Shown: piece after piece, positions 54,660 to 62,147 of the stretch
Numbering within the stretch: position 1 is the stretch's first letter
Layout of the letters: the number at the start of each line of letters is the position of its first letter
DNA from: Nonomuraea guangzhouensis
Lineage (GTDB): Bacteria > Actinomycetota > Actinomycetes > Streptosporangiales > Streptosporangiaceae
Direction of reading: 5' to 3'
NCBI RefSeq assembly: GCF_019396345.1
Contig: NZ_JAHKRM010000003.1
Coordinates: 248,001 to 312,000 of the forward strand
DNA: 64,000 nucleotides
Translations under genes and position numbers: made by a program
Notes under the pieces: model-generated
What the model saw: the letters and a program-made list of their open reading frames with translations, nothing else
What the model was told of the DNA's origin: nothing
Database searches by the model: none

Positions 54660-55841
54660 CTACAGCAGGATGCGTCTGTGCCGCACGTCCTGGCGGGGAA
54701 GCTGGACCCTGGCGAGTTCGCGCAGCGCTCGCGACGCGCCGCTCCGCCTGGCCAGGGCAAGAGCCTGACGGGCCGTCTCGGCCGAGCGCTCCCGCTCGTG
54801 GGCGTCGGCGTACGCGTGGGCCATGCGGGCCAGGGCGTAGGCGACGGCATAGGTCGGCTGCGCCTTCGGCGGTTCGTGTTCCAGGATCTCGATCGCGCCG
54901 CCGGCCTGGCCGAGATCGACGAGACACCCAGCGCACAGGGCGTTGTGCGCTTCGGACCGGTACGGCGGTTCGTCGCCGCATTCCTCCAGCGACTGCGCCG
55001 ACTCCTCCAGGCGGCGATGGCACATGTCCACGTCCCCGGCGAGGGCATGACCCTGCGCTTCGTGGTCCCGCGACAGGGCGTCCACCCACGGCGGGAGGTG
55101 GGCGCGTTCGCGGGCGGCGACGGCGAGGTCGACGAGCCGGCCGGGGTCGCCGATGGTGTCGGAAAGACCGCCCCGCTGGGCGAGCGCATAGGCCTCCAGC
55201 AGCGCGTCCGCCGCTTCACGCGCGTCGCGGATGGCCTCGTCCGACCAGGCCAGCGCCTCGTCAGGGTCGCCGGACTCGTGGTGCATGCGGCTGATCAGCT
55301 CCGCGTTCTCCGCGGCGAGCATCAGGAAGGCCCGCCGGACAGGTGGACCGGCCTCGCGGTGGAACTCCTCGATCCCGGCGAAGACCGGCCGCAGCACGTG
55401 GATCAGGTCGGCGGGTCGGAGATCGGCTCGGGTGTAGGCGTCGAGGGTGGTCCTGAAGTAACTGACCGTTCCTTCATCGGCCCGCTGGGGTGCCTCGATC
55501 GCCCGGCCGGTACGCTCCTCCTCCTCGGCGGTGAACATCCCCGACCGCAGCGGAATGCCGGTGAGGTAGTGCCACAGCGTGGTGCCGGCCGCGTCCCCGA
55601 CGAAGAGATCCGACTCGGCCACGCCGAACGCCCGGCAGAGCAACTCCGCGTTCGCCTCGTCGGGCCGCCGCTCCCCGGCCTCCCAGAGCCGAATCATCGT
55701 CTCCGGGTCGGGTAGCTGATCACGCCCCGTCTCGTCCGCCGCGTCGGCCAGCCGTCTCCCGAGCTCCCGATGGTTCCACAGCCGCCCCCGGCGCAGGACC
55801 CGCAGACGCGCGGCCCAGATCGGAACATCGATGTCGACCAT
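54660..55841 (-). CDS. XRE-type helix-turn-helix regulator with TPR domain
   Basis: 393 residues. N-terminal HTH (about 8-75: ARLRVLRRGRLWNHRELGRRLADAA...TMIRLWEAGERRPDEANAELLCRAFGVAESDLF) and a long helical C-terminal part (about 130-390) with TPR-like repeats (ALAWSDEAIRDAREAADALLEAYALAQRGG). Such actinobacterial regulators sense small molecules or peptides. Codirectional with, and 61 bases downstream of, the epimerase gene. Confidence 0.85.
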   Translation of the reverse strand: MVDIDVPIWAARLRVLRRGRLWNHRELGRRLADAADETGRDQLPDPETMIRLWEAGERRPDEANAELLCRAFGVAESDLFVGDAAGTTLWHYLTGIPLRSGMFTAEEEERTGRAIEAPQRADEGTVSYFRTTLDAYTRADLRPADLIHVLRPVFAGIEEFHREAGPPVRRAFLMLAAENAELISRMHHESGDPDEALAWSDEAIRDAREAADALLEAYALAQRGGLSDTIGDPGRLVDLAVAARERAHLPPWVDALSRDHEAQGHALAGDVDMCHRRLEESAQSLEECGDEPPYRSEAHNALCAGCLVDLGQAGGAIEILEHEPPKAQPTYAVAYALARMAHAYADAHERERSAETARQALALARRSGASRALRELARVQLPRQDVRHRRILL

Positions 55842-55902
55842 TGGCGTTCCCCCGACCGCCTAGGTGATTTGTGCCTATTGTCCCCTTTCTGGGGTCGTCT
55901 CG

Positions 55903-56856
55903 TCAGTCCTTGGTCGGTAGATCAAAGTAGTGGCCCTTGTCCAGGTCGTCGATGAGCCCGGGCTGGGTCGGCTGCCAGCCCAGCAGCTCGCGGGTCAGCG
56001 TGCTCGAGGCCGGGCAGTCGGCCGAGAGGGGGCCGGCCAGCCAGCCGAAGTGCGCGCCCGCGTCCTCGGGAGAGATGGCGGCCACCGGGATGCCCAGATG
56101 CCGGCCGATCACCTCGGCGACGGTCCGGATCGGCACGCCCTGGTCGGCGACGGCGTGCAGCACCGATGCCGCCGGGGCCTGCTCCAGCGCCAGTTGGAAC
56201 AGGTGCGCGGCATCGAGTCGGTGCACGGCGCACCAGCGGTTGGACCCGTCGCCGGGGTAGCCGGAGACGCCCTTGTCGCGGGCGATGCCGACCGACATCG
56301 CCATGAAGCCGTAGTCTCCTTCGCCGTGCACCGTCGGGGGGAGCCGTACCACCGACGAGCGGACGCCGCGGGAAGCGAGGGCGAGCGTGAACTGCGCGGT
56401 GGCCATCCGGCCCTGCGCACCGCCGCCCGGCAGCGCACTCCGCGCGCCGCTACTCGGCTCCCCTGAGCCATGGCCGTCCTGTTCGGTCGCCACACGCCCC
56501 GGCGCCAGCCCGAGCGTCCCGGAGGCGAGTACGAACGGCCGGTCGGAACCCGCGAGTGCCTCGCCGAACGCCTCGACAGCGCGTCGATCCGCGTCGACGG
56601 CGCCCTGGAAGTCGCCCGAGAAGGCGATGTCGTGCTTGAACGCGAGGTGGATCACGCCATCCGACGCGGCAGCCGCACTCCGCAGGCTGTCGAGATCGTC
56701 AAGCGTGCCGCGATGTACTTGCGCCCCGGCCGCGGTGAGGGCGGCGGCCGAGGCGTCCGACCGGGCCAGCCCGGTGACCTGATGGCCCGCGCCGATGAGC
56801 TCGGGGACGACGGCGGAGCCGATCCAGCCGGACGCGCCGGTGACGAAAACACGCAT
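55903..56856 (-). CDS. NAD(P)-dependent epimerase/SDR-like oxidoreductase
   Basis: 317 residues from ATG 56856 (GGAGGTTCTCTC upstream). Extended/atypical SDR with FVTGASGWIGSAVVPELI (4-21), VIHLAFKHD, VVRLPPTVHGEGDYGF. The usual Tyr of the YxxxK pair is not evident (the aligned region reads RMATAQFTLALASRG), so catalysis may be modified or lost. Divergent from the TetR gene, with tandem operators in between. Confidence 0.85.
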   Translation of the reverse strand: MRVFVTGASGWIGSAVVPELIGAGHQVTGLARSDASAAALTAAGAQVHRGTLDDLDSLRSAAAASDGVIHLAFKHDIAFSGDFQGAVDADRRAVEAFGEALAGSDRPFVLASGTLGLAPGRVATEQDGHGSGEPSSGARSALPGGGAQGRMATAQFTLALASRGVRSSVVRLPPTVHGEGDYGFMAMSVGIARDKGVSGYPGDGSNRWCAVHRLDAAHLFQLALEQAPAASVLHAVADQGVPIRTVAEVIGRHLGIPVAAISPEDAGAHFGWLAGPLSADCPASSTLTRELLGWQPTQPGLIDDLDKGHYFDLPTKD

Positions 56857-56869
56857 GAGAGAACCTCCG

Positions 56870-56914
56870 ATGTCAGGTACTGACATCACTGTAAGGCATG
56901 TCAGTCACTGTCAT
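56870..56914. promoter_or_regulatory. tandem palindromic TetR operators
   Basis: Site 1: ATGTCAG-GTA-CTGACAT (56870-56886), a perfect dyad extended by one G/C pair on each side. Site 2: ATGTCAG-TCA-CTGTCAT (56898-56914), same motif with one mismatch. Centres are 28 bases apart. They lie between the divergent epimerase and tetR genes, so one regulator could shut both. Confidence 0.75.
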
Positions 56915-56930
56915 CAACTATGATCTGGGC

Positions 56931-57515
56931 ATGGGGCGATGGGAGCCGAACGCGCGTGGCCGACTTGAGCAGGCGGCACTGGAGCTCTATGGCGAGCGCG
57001 GGTACGAACAGACCACGGTGGCCGAGATCGCCAAGCGGGCGGGGCTCACGGAGCGAACGTTCTTCCGGCACTTCGCCGACAAGCGCGAGGTGCTGTTCGG
57101 GGGGCAGGGCGCACTGCGAGAGGTCTTCGTGCACGCCGTCGCCGAGGCGCCTGATTCCGCGGCGCCGATCGACGCGATAGCCGCGGCCCTGGAGGCCGCC
57201 GGTGCCCTGTTTCAGGAGCGCCACGAACACTCCCAGCGGCGCCAGGCCATCATCGCCGCGAACGCGGAGCTTCTGGAGCGTGAGCTGATCAAGCTGGCCT
57301 CACTCGCCGAGGCGATCGCCGACGCGTTGCGCCTGCGTGGCATCACCGACCCGGCCGCGAGCCTGGCCGCCGAGGCGGGGATCGCCGTCTTCAGGGTCGC
57401 CTTCGCCCGCTGGATCGGCGAGACCGGCCGGCCGGACCTGTCGCGCGTCATCCGGGAGTCGATGGACGAGCTGAAAGCCGTGACCGCGGGCGCCTCTAGG
57501 GTGGACACAAGGTAA
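56931..57515 (+). CDS. TetR-family transcriptional regulator
   Basis: 194 residues from ATG 56931 (MGRWEPNARGRLEQAALELYGERGYEQTTVAEIAKRAGLTERTFFRHFADKREVLF). The earlier ATG at 56898 is inside operator site 2, which argues against it. A TATGAT -10 at 56919-56924 lies 7 bases before ATG 56931, suggesting a leaderless mRNA. Likely represses itself and the epimerase gene. Confidence 0.88.
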   Translation: MGRWEPNARGRLEQAALELYGERGYEQTTVAEIAKRAGLTERTFFRHFADKREVLFGGQGALREVFVHAVAEAPDSAAPIDAIAAALEAAGALFQERHEHSQRRQAIIAANAELLERELIKLASLAEAIADALRLRGITDPAASLAAEAGIAVFRVAFARWIGETGRPDLSRVIRESMDELKAVTAGASRVDTR

Positions 57516-57527
57516 CCATCACGTTAC

Positions 57528-57582
57528 TGATCACTGCTATCTGTTGTCTGTCGACCCCAACCGCTATGTGATGTGATCACTG
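57528..57582. promoter_or_regulatory. direct repeats TGATCACTG upstream of P450
   Basis: TGATCACTG occurs at 57528-57536 and 57574-57582, 46 bases apart, each containing the palindrome TGATCA. A GTAAC/GTTAC dyad (57512-57516 / 57523-57527) precedes them. This ~100-base region must hold the P450 promoter; the repeats could be binding sites. Confidence 0.35.
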
Positions 57583-57614
57583 ACTATTTACGGAGTTCCT
57601 GACTAAGGGGTCAA

Positions 57615-58835
57615 ATGACGACAAGCCTCCCCTCTTTCCCGGTCGTGGGCGAGAACCCGCTCGACACCTGCATCCGGTTCCGGGAGATCGCGCCCGTGGT
57701 CGAGGTGGAATTCCCGGGAGGCGTACCCGCCTACCTGGCACTGACCCACAAGGCGGTGCGGGAGATCCTCGCCGGGGACAACAAGACCTTCCTCAGGGAT
57801 CCCCAGCACTGGCCCGCGCTGCACGACGGCTCCATTCCCGAGGACTGGCCGCTGCGCGCCATCATTCAGGGCGGTCACCTGTCCACCATGGACGGCGGCG
57901 ACCACCGGCGGCTGCGCGGCCTGATCAGCAAGGCGTTCACGCCCGCCCGGGTGCAGGCCATGGAGCCGCGGATCCAGCAGATGATCGATGACTTACTGGA
58001 TGAGGTGGCGGCCACCGGTGACGGCGCGGACCTGGTTCCCGCCTTCACCGAGGCACTGCCGATGTGGGTGATCTGCGAGCTGTTCGGCGTGCCCGTCGAG
58101 GACCGGCTCCGGCTGCGCAAGTGGACCGCCACGCTGCTGGCGCACACCACTCCGCCGGAGGAGGCGTTCGCGACGCAGAACAACCTCATGGCGTTCCTGC
58201 ACGACCTCGTGGAGCGTAAGCAGCGCGAACCGGGCGACGACCTCACCACCGGCCTGGTTCAGATCCGCGACGAGGGTGACCACCTCACCGCCGACGAACT
58301 GGTCGGCCTACTGTGGATCATGCTCGTGGCCGGCCACGAGACCACCGTCCACCTGCTCGGGTACGCCATCGTGGCGCTGGCCCGGAATCCCGACCAGCTG
58401 GAGCTCGCCAAGGCCGAGGACCGGTGGGCCGACGTGGTCGAGGAGACCGTGCGCTACCGCCACTCGGTGATGATGACCAGCTTCCGTTTCACGGCGGAGG
58501 ACGTGACCATCGCCGGGGTGGACATCCCCAAGGGCAACGCCGTGGGTGTGGTCTTCCAGGCGACCGGCGTCGACCCGGCGGAGCACGGCGAGAGCGCCGA
58601 CCGGTTCGACATCACCCGCGAGCAGACCGGACACCTCGGCTTTGGTCACGGCCCGCGGTTCTGCATCGGGGCGCCGCTGGCCCGGATGGAGGGCCGTTTG
58701 GCGCTCGCCGCGCTGTACCGGCGTTTTCCGGGGCTCAGCCTCGCGATCGACCCCGACGAGATCCCGTACTCCCCGTCGTTCTTCACGATCGGCCCGCTGT
58801 CCTTGCCGGTCGACCTCGGTATAGCCACTCCCTGA
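57615..58835 (+). CDS. cytochrome P450
   Basis: 406 residues, bacterial class I size. I-helix AGHETT (239-244), ExxR E277/R280 (EETVRY), heme loop FGHGPRFCIG with C350. Monooxygenase needing ferredoxin and reductase from elsewhere (none adjacent). The preference for QATGVDP and open active site give no substrate. Has a strong terminator downstream. Confidence 0.94.
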   Translation: MTTSLPSFPVVGENPLDTCIRFREIAPVVEVEFPGGVPAYLALTHKAVREILAGDNKTFLRDPQHWPALHDGSIPEDWPLRAIIQGGHLSTMDGGDHRRLRGLISKAFTPARVQAMEPRIQQMIDDLLDEVAATGDGADLVPAFTEALPMWVICELFGVPVEDRLRLRKWTATLLAHTTPPEEAFATQNNLMAFLHDLVERKQREPGDDLTTGLVQIRDEGDHLTADELVGLLWIMLVAGHETTVHLLGYAIVALARNPDQLELAKAEDRWADVVEETVRYRHSVMMTSFRFTAEDVTIAGVDIPKGNAVGVVFQATGVDPAEHGESADRFDITREQTGHLGFGHGPRFCIGAPLARMEGRLALAALYRRFPGLSLAIDPDEIPYSPSFFTIGPLSLPVDLGIATP

Positions 58836-58845
58836 CGCGCTGACG

Positions 58846-58878
58846 TCCGGCCCGGACAGCCCTGGCTGCCGGGCCGGA
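58846..58878 (+). terminator. hairpin terminator after P450
   Basis: TCCGGCCCGG (58846-58855) pairs with CCGGGCCGGA (58869-58878), and inner CAGCC/GGCTG continues the stem after one bulged A. Begins 11 bases after the stop. Confidence 0.75.
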
Positions 58879-58885
58879 CAGAATG

Positions 58886-58903
58886 CATCAAACAGGTTTG
58901 ATG
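58886..58903. promoter_or_regulatory. ArsR-type operator
   Basis: CATCAAA (58886-58892), 4-base spacer, TTTGATG (58897-58903): a perfect 7-base dyad of the ATCAA-n6-TTGAT type bound by ArsR/SmtB repressors, 14 bases upstream of the ArsR-fusion start codon. Confidence 0.75.
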
Positions 58904-58916
58904 TATTCTGCTAGGC

Positions 58917-59696
58917 GTGGTGTCCAGCACGGCCCCGGCGTTCGTACGCATGGCCGCCCACCCGCTGCGGTGGCGGCTGCTGACCGAGCTGGCCGCGAGC
59001 GACTACCGGGTCCGCGAGCTCGTCGACCGGCTCGGCCACCCGCAGAACCTGATCTCCTACCATCTGCGACTGCTGCGCGGAGCCGGGCTGGTCACCGCCC
59101 ACCGGAGCAGCTTCGACGCCCGTGACAGCTACTACCACCTCGACCTGGAGCGCTGCGCGCAGGCGCTGACCGCCGCCGGTGCCGCCCTGCACCCGGCGCT
59201 GCGCCTCGATCCCGCTCCACCATCGGCCACGACCGCCGACCCCCCGGTCCGGCCTCGCGTGCTGTTCGCCTGCACCGGCAACAGCGCCCGCTCGCCCGTC
59301 GCCGAGGCCCTGCTCCGCCATCGCACCAGCGGTCACGTGGAGGCGGCCAGCGCCGGCAGCCACCCCAAACCGCACCTGCATCCCAACGCCGTGCGAGTCC
59401 TGCGCGAGCACTACGGCATCGACATCGCCGGCCAGCGGCCACGCCACCTGGACACGGTCGCCCACCACCGCTTCGATCACCTGATCAGCCTGTGCGACAA
59501 GGTCCGCGAGGTCCGCCCCGAGTTCGGCGATCAGCCGCGACCGATCCACTGGAGCATCCCCGACCCCGCCGCCAGCAACGACAACGATCAGGCCAGCTAC
59601 CCCGCTTTCCGGCACATGGCGGCGGACATCGACACGCGTATCCGCTATCTGCTGCCCGTTCTTTCCCACGTCACGAATACGGAGGTTCAGCCGTGA
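58917..59696 (+). CDS. ArsR regulator fused to LMW phosphatase/arsenate-reductase domain
   Basis: 259 residues from GTG 58917. N-terminal ArsR winged helix (about 8-95: ADHPLRWRLLTELA-like MAAHPLRWRLLTELAASDYRVRELVDRLGHPQNLISYHLRLLRGAGLV). C-terminal LMW phosphatase fold (about 113-255) with P-loop C119-TGNSA-R125-S and general acid D216 (SIPDP). Arsenate reductases of this fold need Cys in a LCDxVREVC segment; here C193 is present but the second position is R200. The ArsR half has no cysteines to sense arsenite. Real arsenate role is therefore uncertain. Overlaps the VOC gene by GTGA. Confidence 0.88.
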   Translation: MVSSTAPAFVRMAAHPLRWRLLTELAASDYRVRELVDRLGHPQNLISYHLRLLRGAGLVTAHRSSFDARDSYYHLDLERCAQALTAAGAALHPALRLDPAPPSATTADPPVRPRVLFACTGNSARSPVAEALLRHRTSGHVEAASAGSHPKPHLHPNAVRVLREHYGIDIAGQRPRHLDTVAHHRFDHLISLCDKVREVRPEFGDQPRPIHWSIPDPAASNDNDQASYPAFRHMAADIDTRIRYLLPVLSHVTNTEVQP

Positions 59697-60076
59697 CAAC
59701 AACACCCGACGAGCTCGCCGGCGTCCGCTACATCGTCGACGACGTGGCCGCCGCCGTCCACTTCTACACCACTCATCTCGGCTTCACCCTGCGCACCAAC
59801 CCCGCGCCCGCGTTCGCCGACGTGGTCCGCGGCCCGCTGCGGCTGCTGCTGTCCGGGCCGGCGAGCTCCGGTGCCCGGGCCACGCCCGACGACTCCACCG
59901 CGCCGGGCCGCAACCGCATCCATCTCATCGTCAAGGACCTCGACGCTGAGATCGACCGGCTGCGTACCGCCGGACTGTCCTTCCGCGGCGACGTCGTCGC
60001 CGGCCCCGGCGGCCGCCAGATCCTGCTCACCGACCCGGCCGGCAACCTCATCGAACTATTCGAACCGGCCCGCTGA
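59693..60076 (+). CDS. VOC/glyoxalase-fold protein
   Basis: 127 residues from GTG 59693 (GGAGG upstream). Two beta-alpha-beta-beta-beta units: GVRYIVDDVAAAVHFYTTHLGF and NRIHLIVKDLDAEIDRLRTAGL...GGRQILLTDPAGNLIELFEPA. Metal-dependent lyase/dioxygenase or resistance family. Cotranscribed with the ArsR-phosphatase fusion, typical of resistance cassettes. The cysteines of ArsI C-As lyases are absent. Confidence 0.85.
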   Translation: MTTTPDELAGVRYIVDDVAAAVHFYTTHLGFTLRTNPAPAFADVVRGPLRLLLSGPASSGARATPDDSTAPGRNRIHLIVKDLDAEIDRLRTAGLSFRGDVVAGPGGRQILLTDPAGNLIELFEPAR

Positions 60077-60095
60077 ACCGTGGTGCCGCCCTCTG

Positions 60096-60767
60096 TCAGT
60101 ACATCTTGGTGGTGGTGCGCTGGACGGCAGCGGGAGCCAGGCGGATGCCCTTGGCCGTGACCTTGTGGCCGCGGGTGTCAGTGACCCGCACGGTGAAGGG
60201 GCCCTGGCCCGCGCCGGAATCGGCGATCCAGTAGTTGTAGTCGGCCCGGGCCAGCTTGCGCCACGCGCCGCCGGCGCCCTTCACCTCGACCGACGTGAGC
60301 GGGTTGCCGTGGTCGATGACCAGCAGGGCCAGCCACCACTGCGACGACCCCTCCTTGACGCGGAAGGACAGCGGGCTGCCGACGCGCGGGTTGGAGACCG
60401 GGCGGTAGGTGACCCCCACCAGGCCCTTGGCGGGGTCCGCGACGCGGGCGAAGGCCGTACGGCTCAGGTCGATGTGCCCTGCGGCGCACTCCGGGCACTG
60501 GTCGACGACCTTGACCCGGACGGTGCCCTTCGGTCCGGTGACGTCCAGGTAGCCGCCGCAGGCGGCCGCGGCGGCGTACTCGCCGGGGGAGAGCGCGGCG
60601 TACAGGTTGCCGGCGGGAGAAGACGGATATGAGCAGTTGCCACCCCCCGACTGGAGCTCGTACATGGTCGCCTGCCCCTTGATCGCTTTGGCCTGCGCCA
60701 GGGCGGGGGCTGGGAGGAGCGAGGTCGCGGCGAGCGCGGTGGCGAGAACGGGGGGTAAAAGTCGCAT
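60096..60767 (-). CDS. secreted expansin-like protein (EXLX type)
   Basis: 223 residues from ATG 60767 (AGAGGAACC upstream). Signal peptide 1-24. Domain 1, double-psi beta-barrel: GQATMYELQSGGGNCSYP, ACGGYLDVTGPKGTVRVKVVDQCPEC, and GHIDLSRTAFARVAD carrying the conserved Asp. Domain 2 (about 135-223) has VKEGSSQWWLALLVIDHGNPL with aromatic residues for glucan binding. Loosens cellulose/xyloglucan contacts without hydrolysis. Fits with the xyloglucan operon elsewhere in the window. Confidence 0.88.
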   Translation of the reverse strand: MRLLPPVLATALAATSLLPAPALAQAKAIKGQATMYELQSGGGNCSYPSSPAGNLYAALSPGEYAAAAACGGYLDVTGPKGTVRVKVVDQCPECAAGHIDLSRTAFARVADPAKGLVGVTYRPVSNPRVGSPLSFRVKEGSSQWWLALLVIDHGNPLTSVEVKGAGGAWRKLARADYNYWIADSGAGQGPFTVRVTDTRGHKVTAKGIRLAPAAVQRTTTKMY

Positions 60768-60857
60768 CCGGGGTTCCTCTCGTGCGGGACGGATGTGACA
60801 GTAGCGAAAAGAGTGCATCACGGTACGGTAAAGCACGAGATATCCGTATATGCCGTG

Positions 60858-61634
60858 TCACGTGAAGAGCTGGCCGCCATTGACGTCGATGGTGGCGCCG
60901 GTGACGGCCTTGGCGTGGTCGGAGGCGAGGTAAACGACGGCGCGGGCCACGTCCTCCTCCGTGGCGATGCGGCGCAGCGCCATCGCCGAGACGTCGTGGG
61001 CGAGGATCTCCTCGAAGGTCACGCCTTCCGCCGCCGCCCGGGTACGCATCCACTCGTCCAGCACCTCGCTGGCGATCCAGCCGGGCGCGACGCAGTTCAC
61101 CCGAACCCCGTACGGCCCGAGCTCGTCGGCGAGGCAGTGCGACAGCAGGTGCGCGGCGGCCTTGCCGGCGGCGTAGTCACTGCGCCCCGCGTAACCCGTG
61201 CGGGACGACATGGACGTGATGTTGACGATCGAGCCGGAGCCCTGGGCCACCATGTGCGGCGCGATGAACCGGCAGGCCAGCAGCGTCCCATAGCCGCCTG
61301 TCTCGACGGCCCCGCGCCAGGCCTCCAGGTCGTCGGCCGACATGTCGAGCACGTTCCTGCGGTGCGAGCCGGGAAAGGCGGCGTTGACCAGCACATCCAC
61401 CCGGCCGAACCGGTCGATCACGGTGTCGGCCAGCCGCCGTACGTCGTCGACCCTGGTCACGTCGGCGGGTACGGCCAGCGCGCCCGGCACCTCGGCGGCG
61501 GTCTTCGCCACGGTCGCCGAGGTGCGGGCGGCCACGACGACCCTGGCGCCCTCCTCGCTCAGCAGCCCCGCCAGCGTCCGACCCAGCCCGGGACCCGCCC
61601 CGGTGACGACCGCGACCTTGCCCTCCAGCAGCAC
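60858..61634 (-). CDS. SDR-family oxidoreductase
   Basis: 258 residues, classical SDR: VVTGAGPGLGRTLA (9-22), NAAF in the NAG position, catalytic S of SSR and YAAGK (Tyr-x3-Lys), C-terminal TIDVNGG. NAD(P)-dependent; substrate unknown. A CAAGC/GCTTG dyad precedes the start. Confidence 0.9.
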   Translation of the reverse strand: MLLEGKVAVVTGAGPGLGRTLAGLLSEEGARVVVAARTSATVAKTAAEVPGALAVPADVTRVDDVRRLADTVIDRFGRVDVLVNAAFPGSHRRNVLDMSADDLEAWRGAVETGGYGTLLACRFIAPHMVAQGSGSIVNITSMSSRTGYAGRSDYAAGKAAAHLLSHCLADELGPYGVRVNCVAPGWIASEVLDEWMRTRAAAEGVTFEEILAHDVSAMALRRIATEEDVARAVVYLASDHAKAVTGATIDVNGGQLFT

Positions 61635-61647
61635 GCCACAACATTAC

Positions 61648-61661
61648 CAAGCGTTTGCTTG
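61648..61661. promoter_or_regulatory. TetR-like operator before SDR gene
   Basis: CAAGC-GTTT-GCTTG (61648-61661), perfect 5-base arms, 14 bases upstream of the SDR start codon. Motifs of the AAGC-n4-GCTT type are bound by TetR regulators of acyl-CoA or lipid genes in actinomycetes; the regulator is not adjacent. Confidence 0.5.
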
Positions 61662-61716
61662 ATTTCGCTGAGCCGGCTGCCGGCCGACGGGTCGTTCACC
61701 GCGGCGGTCACCTAGG

Positions 61717-61899
61717 TCAGCGTGCTCTGTCCTCGTCGTCATCAGGGATGGGAGGCTCCGCCAGTGTGGCGGCAGCTTGGGCGGCGGCGATGGTCGTGCT
61801 CGGTGTGTCGGCCGCGCTCGCGGCCAGCGTGGTGAGTGCGGTCGAGCCGATGATTGCGGAGGCCACCACGGCGGCGGCAACAAGAAGGCGTTCGAACAT
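61717..61899 (-). CDS. small exported peptide, unknown
   Basis: 60 residues. Short charged start, hydrophobic core LLVAAAVVASAIIGSTALTTLAASA, then an Ala/Thr stretch and acidic end (DDDEDRAR). A GGAG site lies about 9 bases before ATG. Could be a secreted peptide or a chance frame; the ribosome site and clean signal argue for real. Confidence 0.5.
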   Translation of the reverse strand: MFERLLVAAAVVASAIIGSTALTTLAASAADTPSTTIAAAQAAATLAEPPIPDDDEDRAR

Positions 61900-62147
61900 C
61901 AGAGATCACTCCGTAAGGTGATGATCGTCCAGATGATTCAGGACTGACGGAGCGTCGACTTGGGCTCCCCGGGAAGCGCCAGAACGGCGCATCGAACATT
62001 TCTCACTCTAGCGAGGGTGGTCCGCGGGGTCTCTCGGCAAGCGGCAAAGCACTGCAAAGTCCGCATGCCGCTTTTTTCGCACCTTGGCCGACGTAATAGA
62101 TCATGTAAGGTGAGCCCGGCATACCCTCCAATAGCCTGGAGTCCGCC

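Noticed and set aside
57615..58835. P450 as part of a biosynthetic gene cluster
   Set aside because: No polyketide, peptide or terpene synthase, ferredoxin or reductase in the window.
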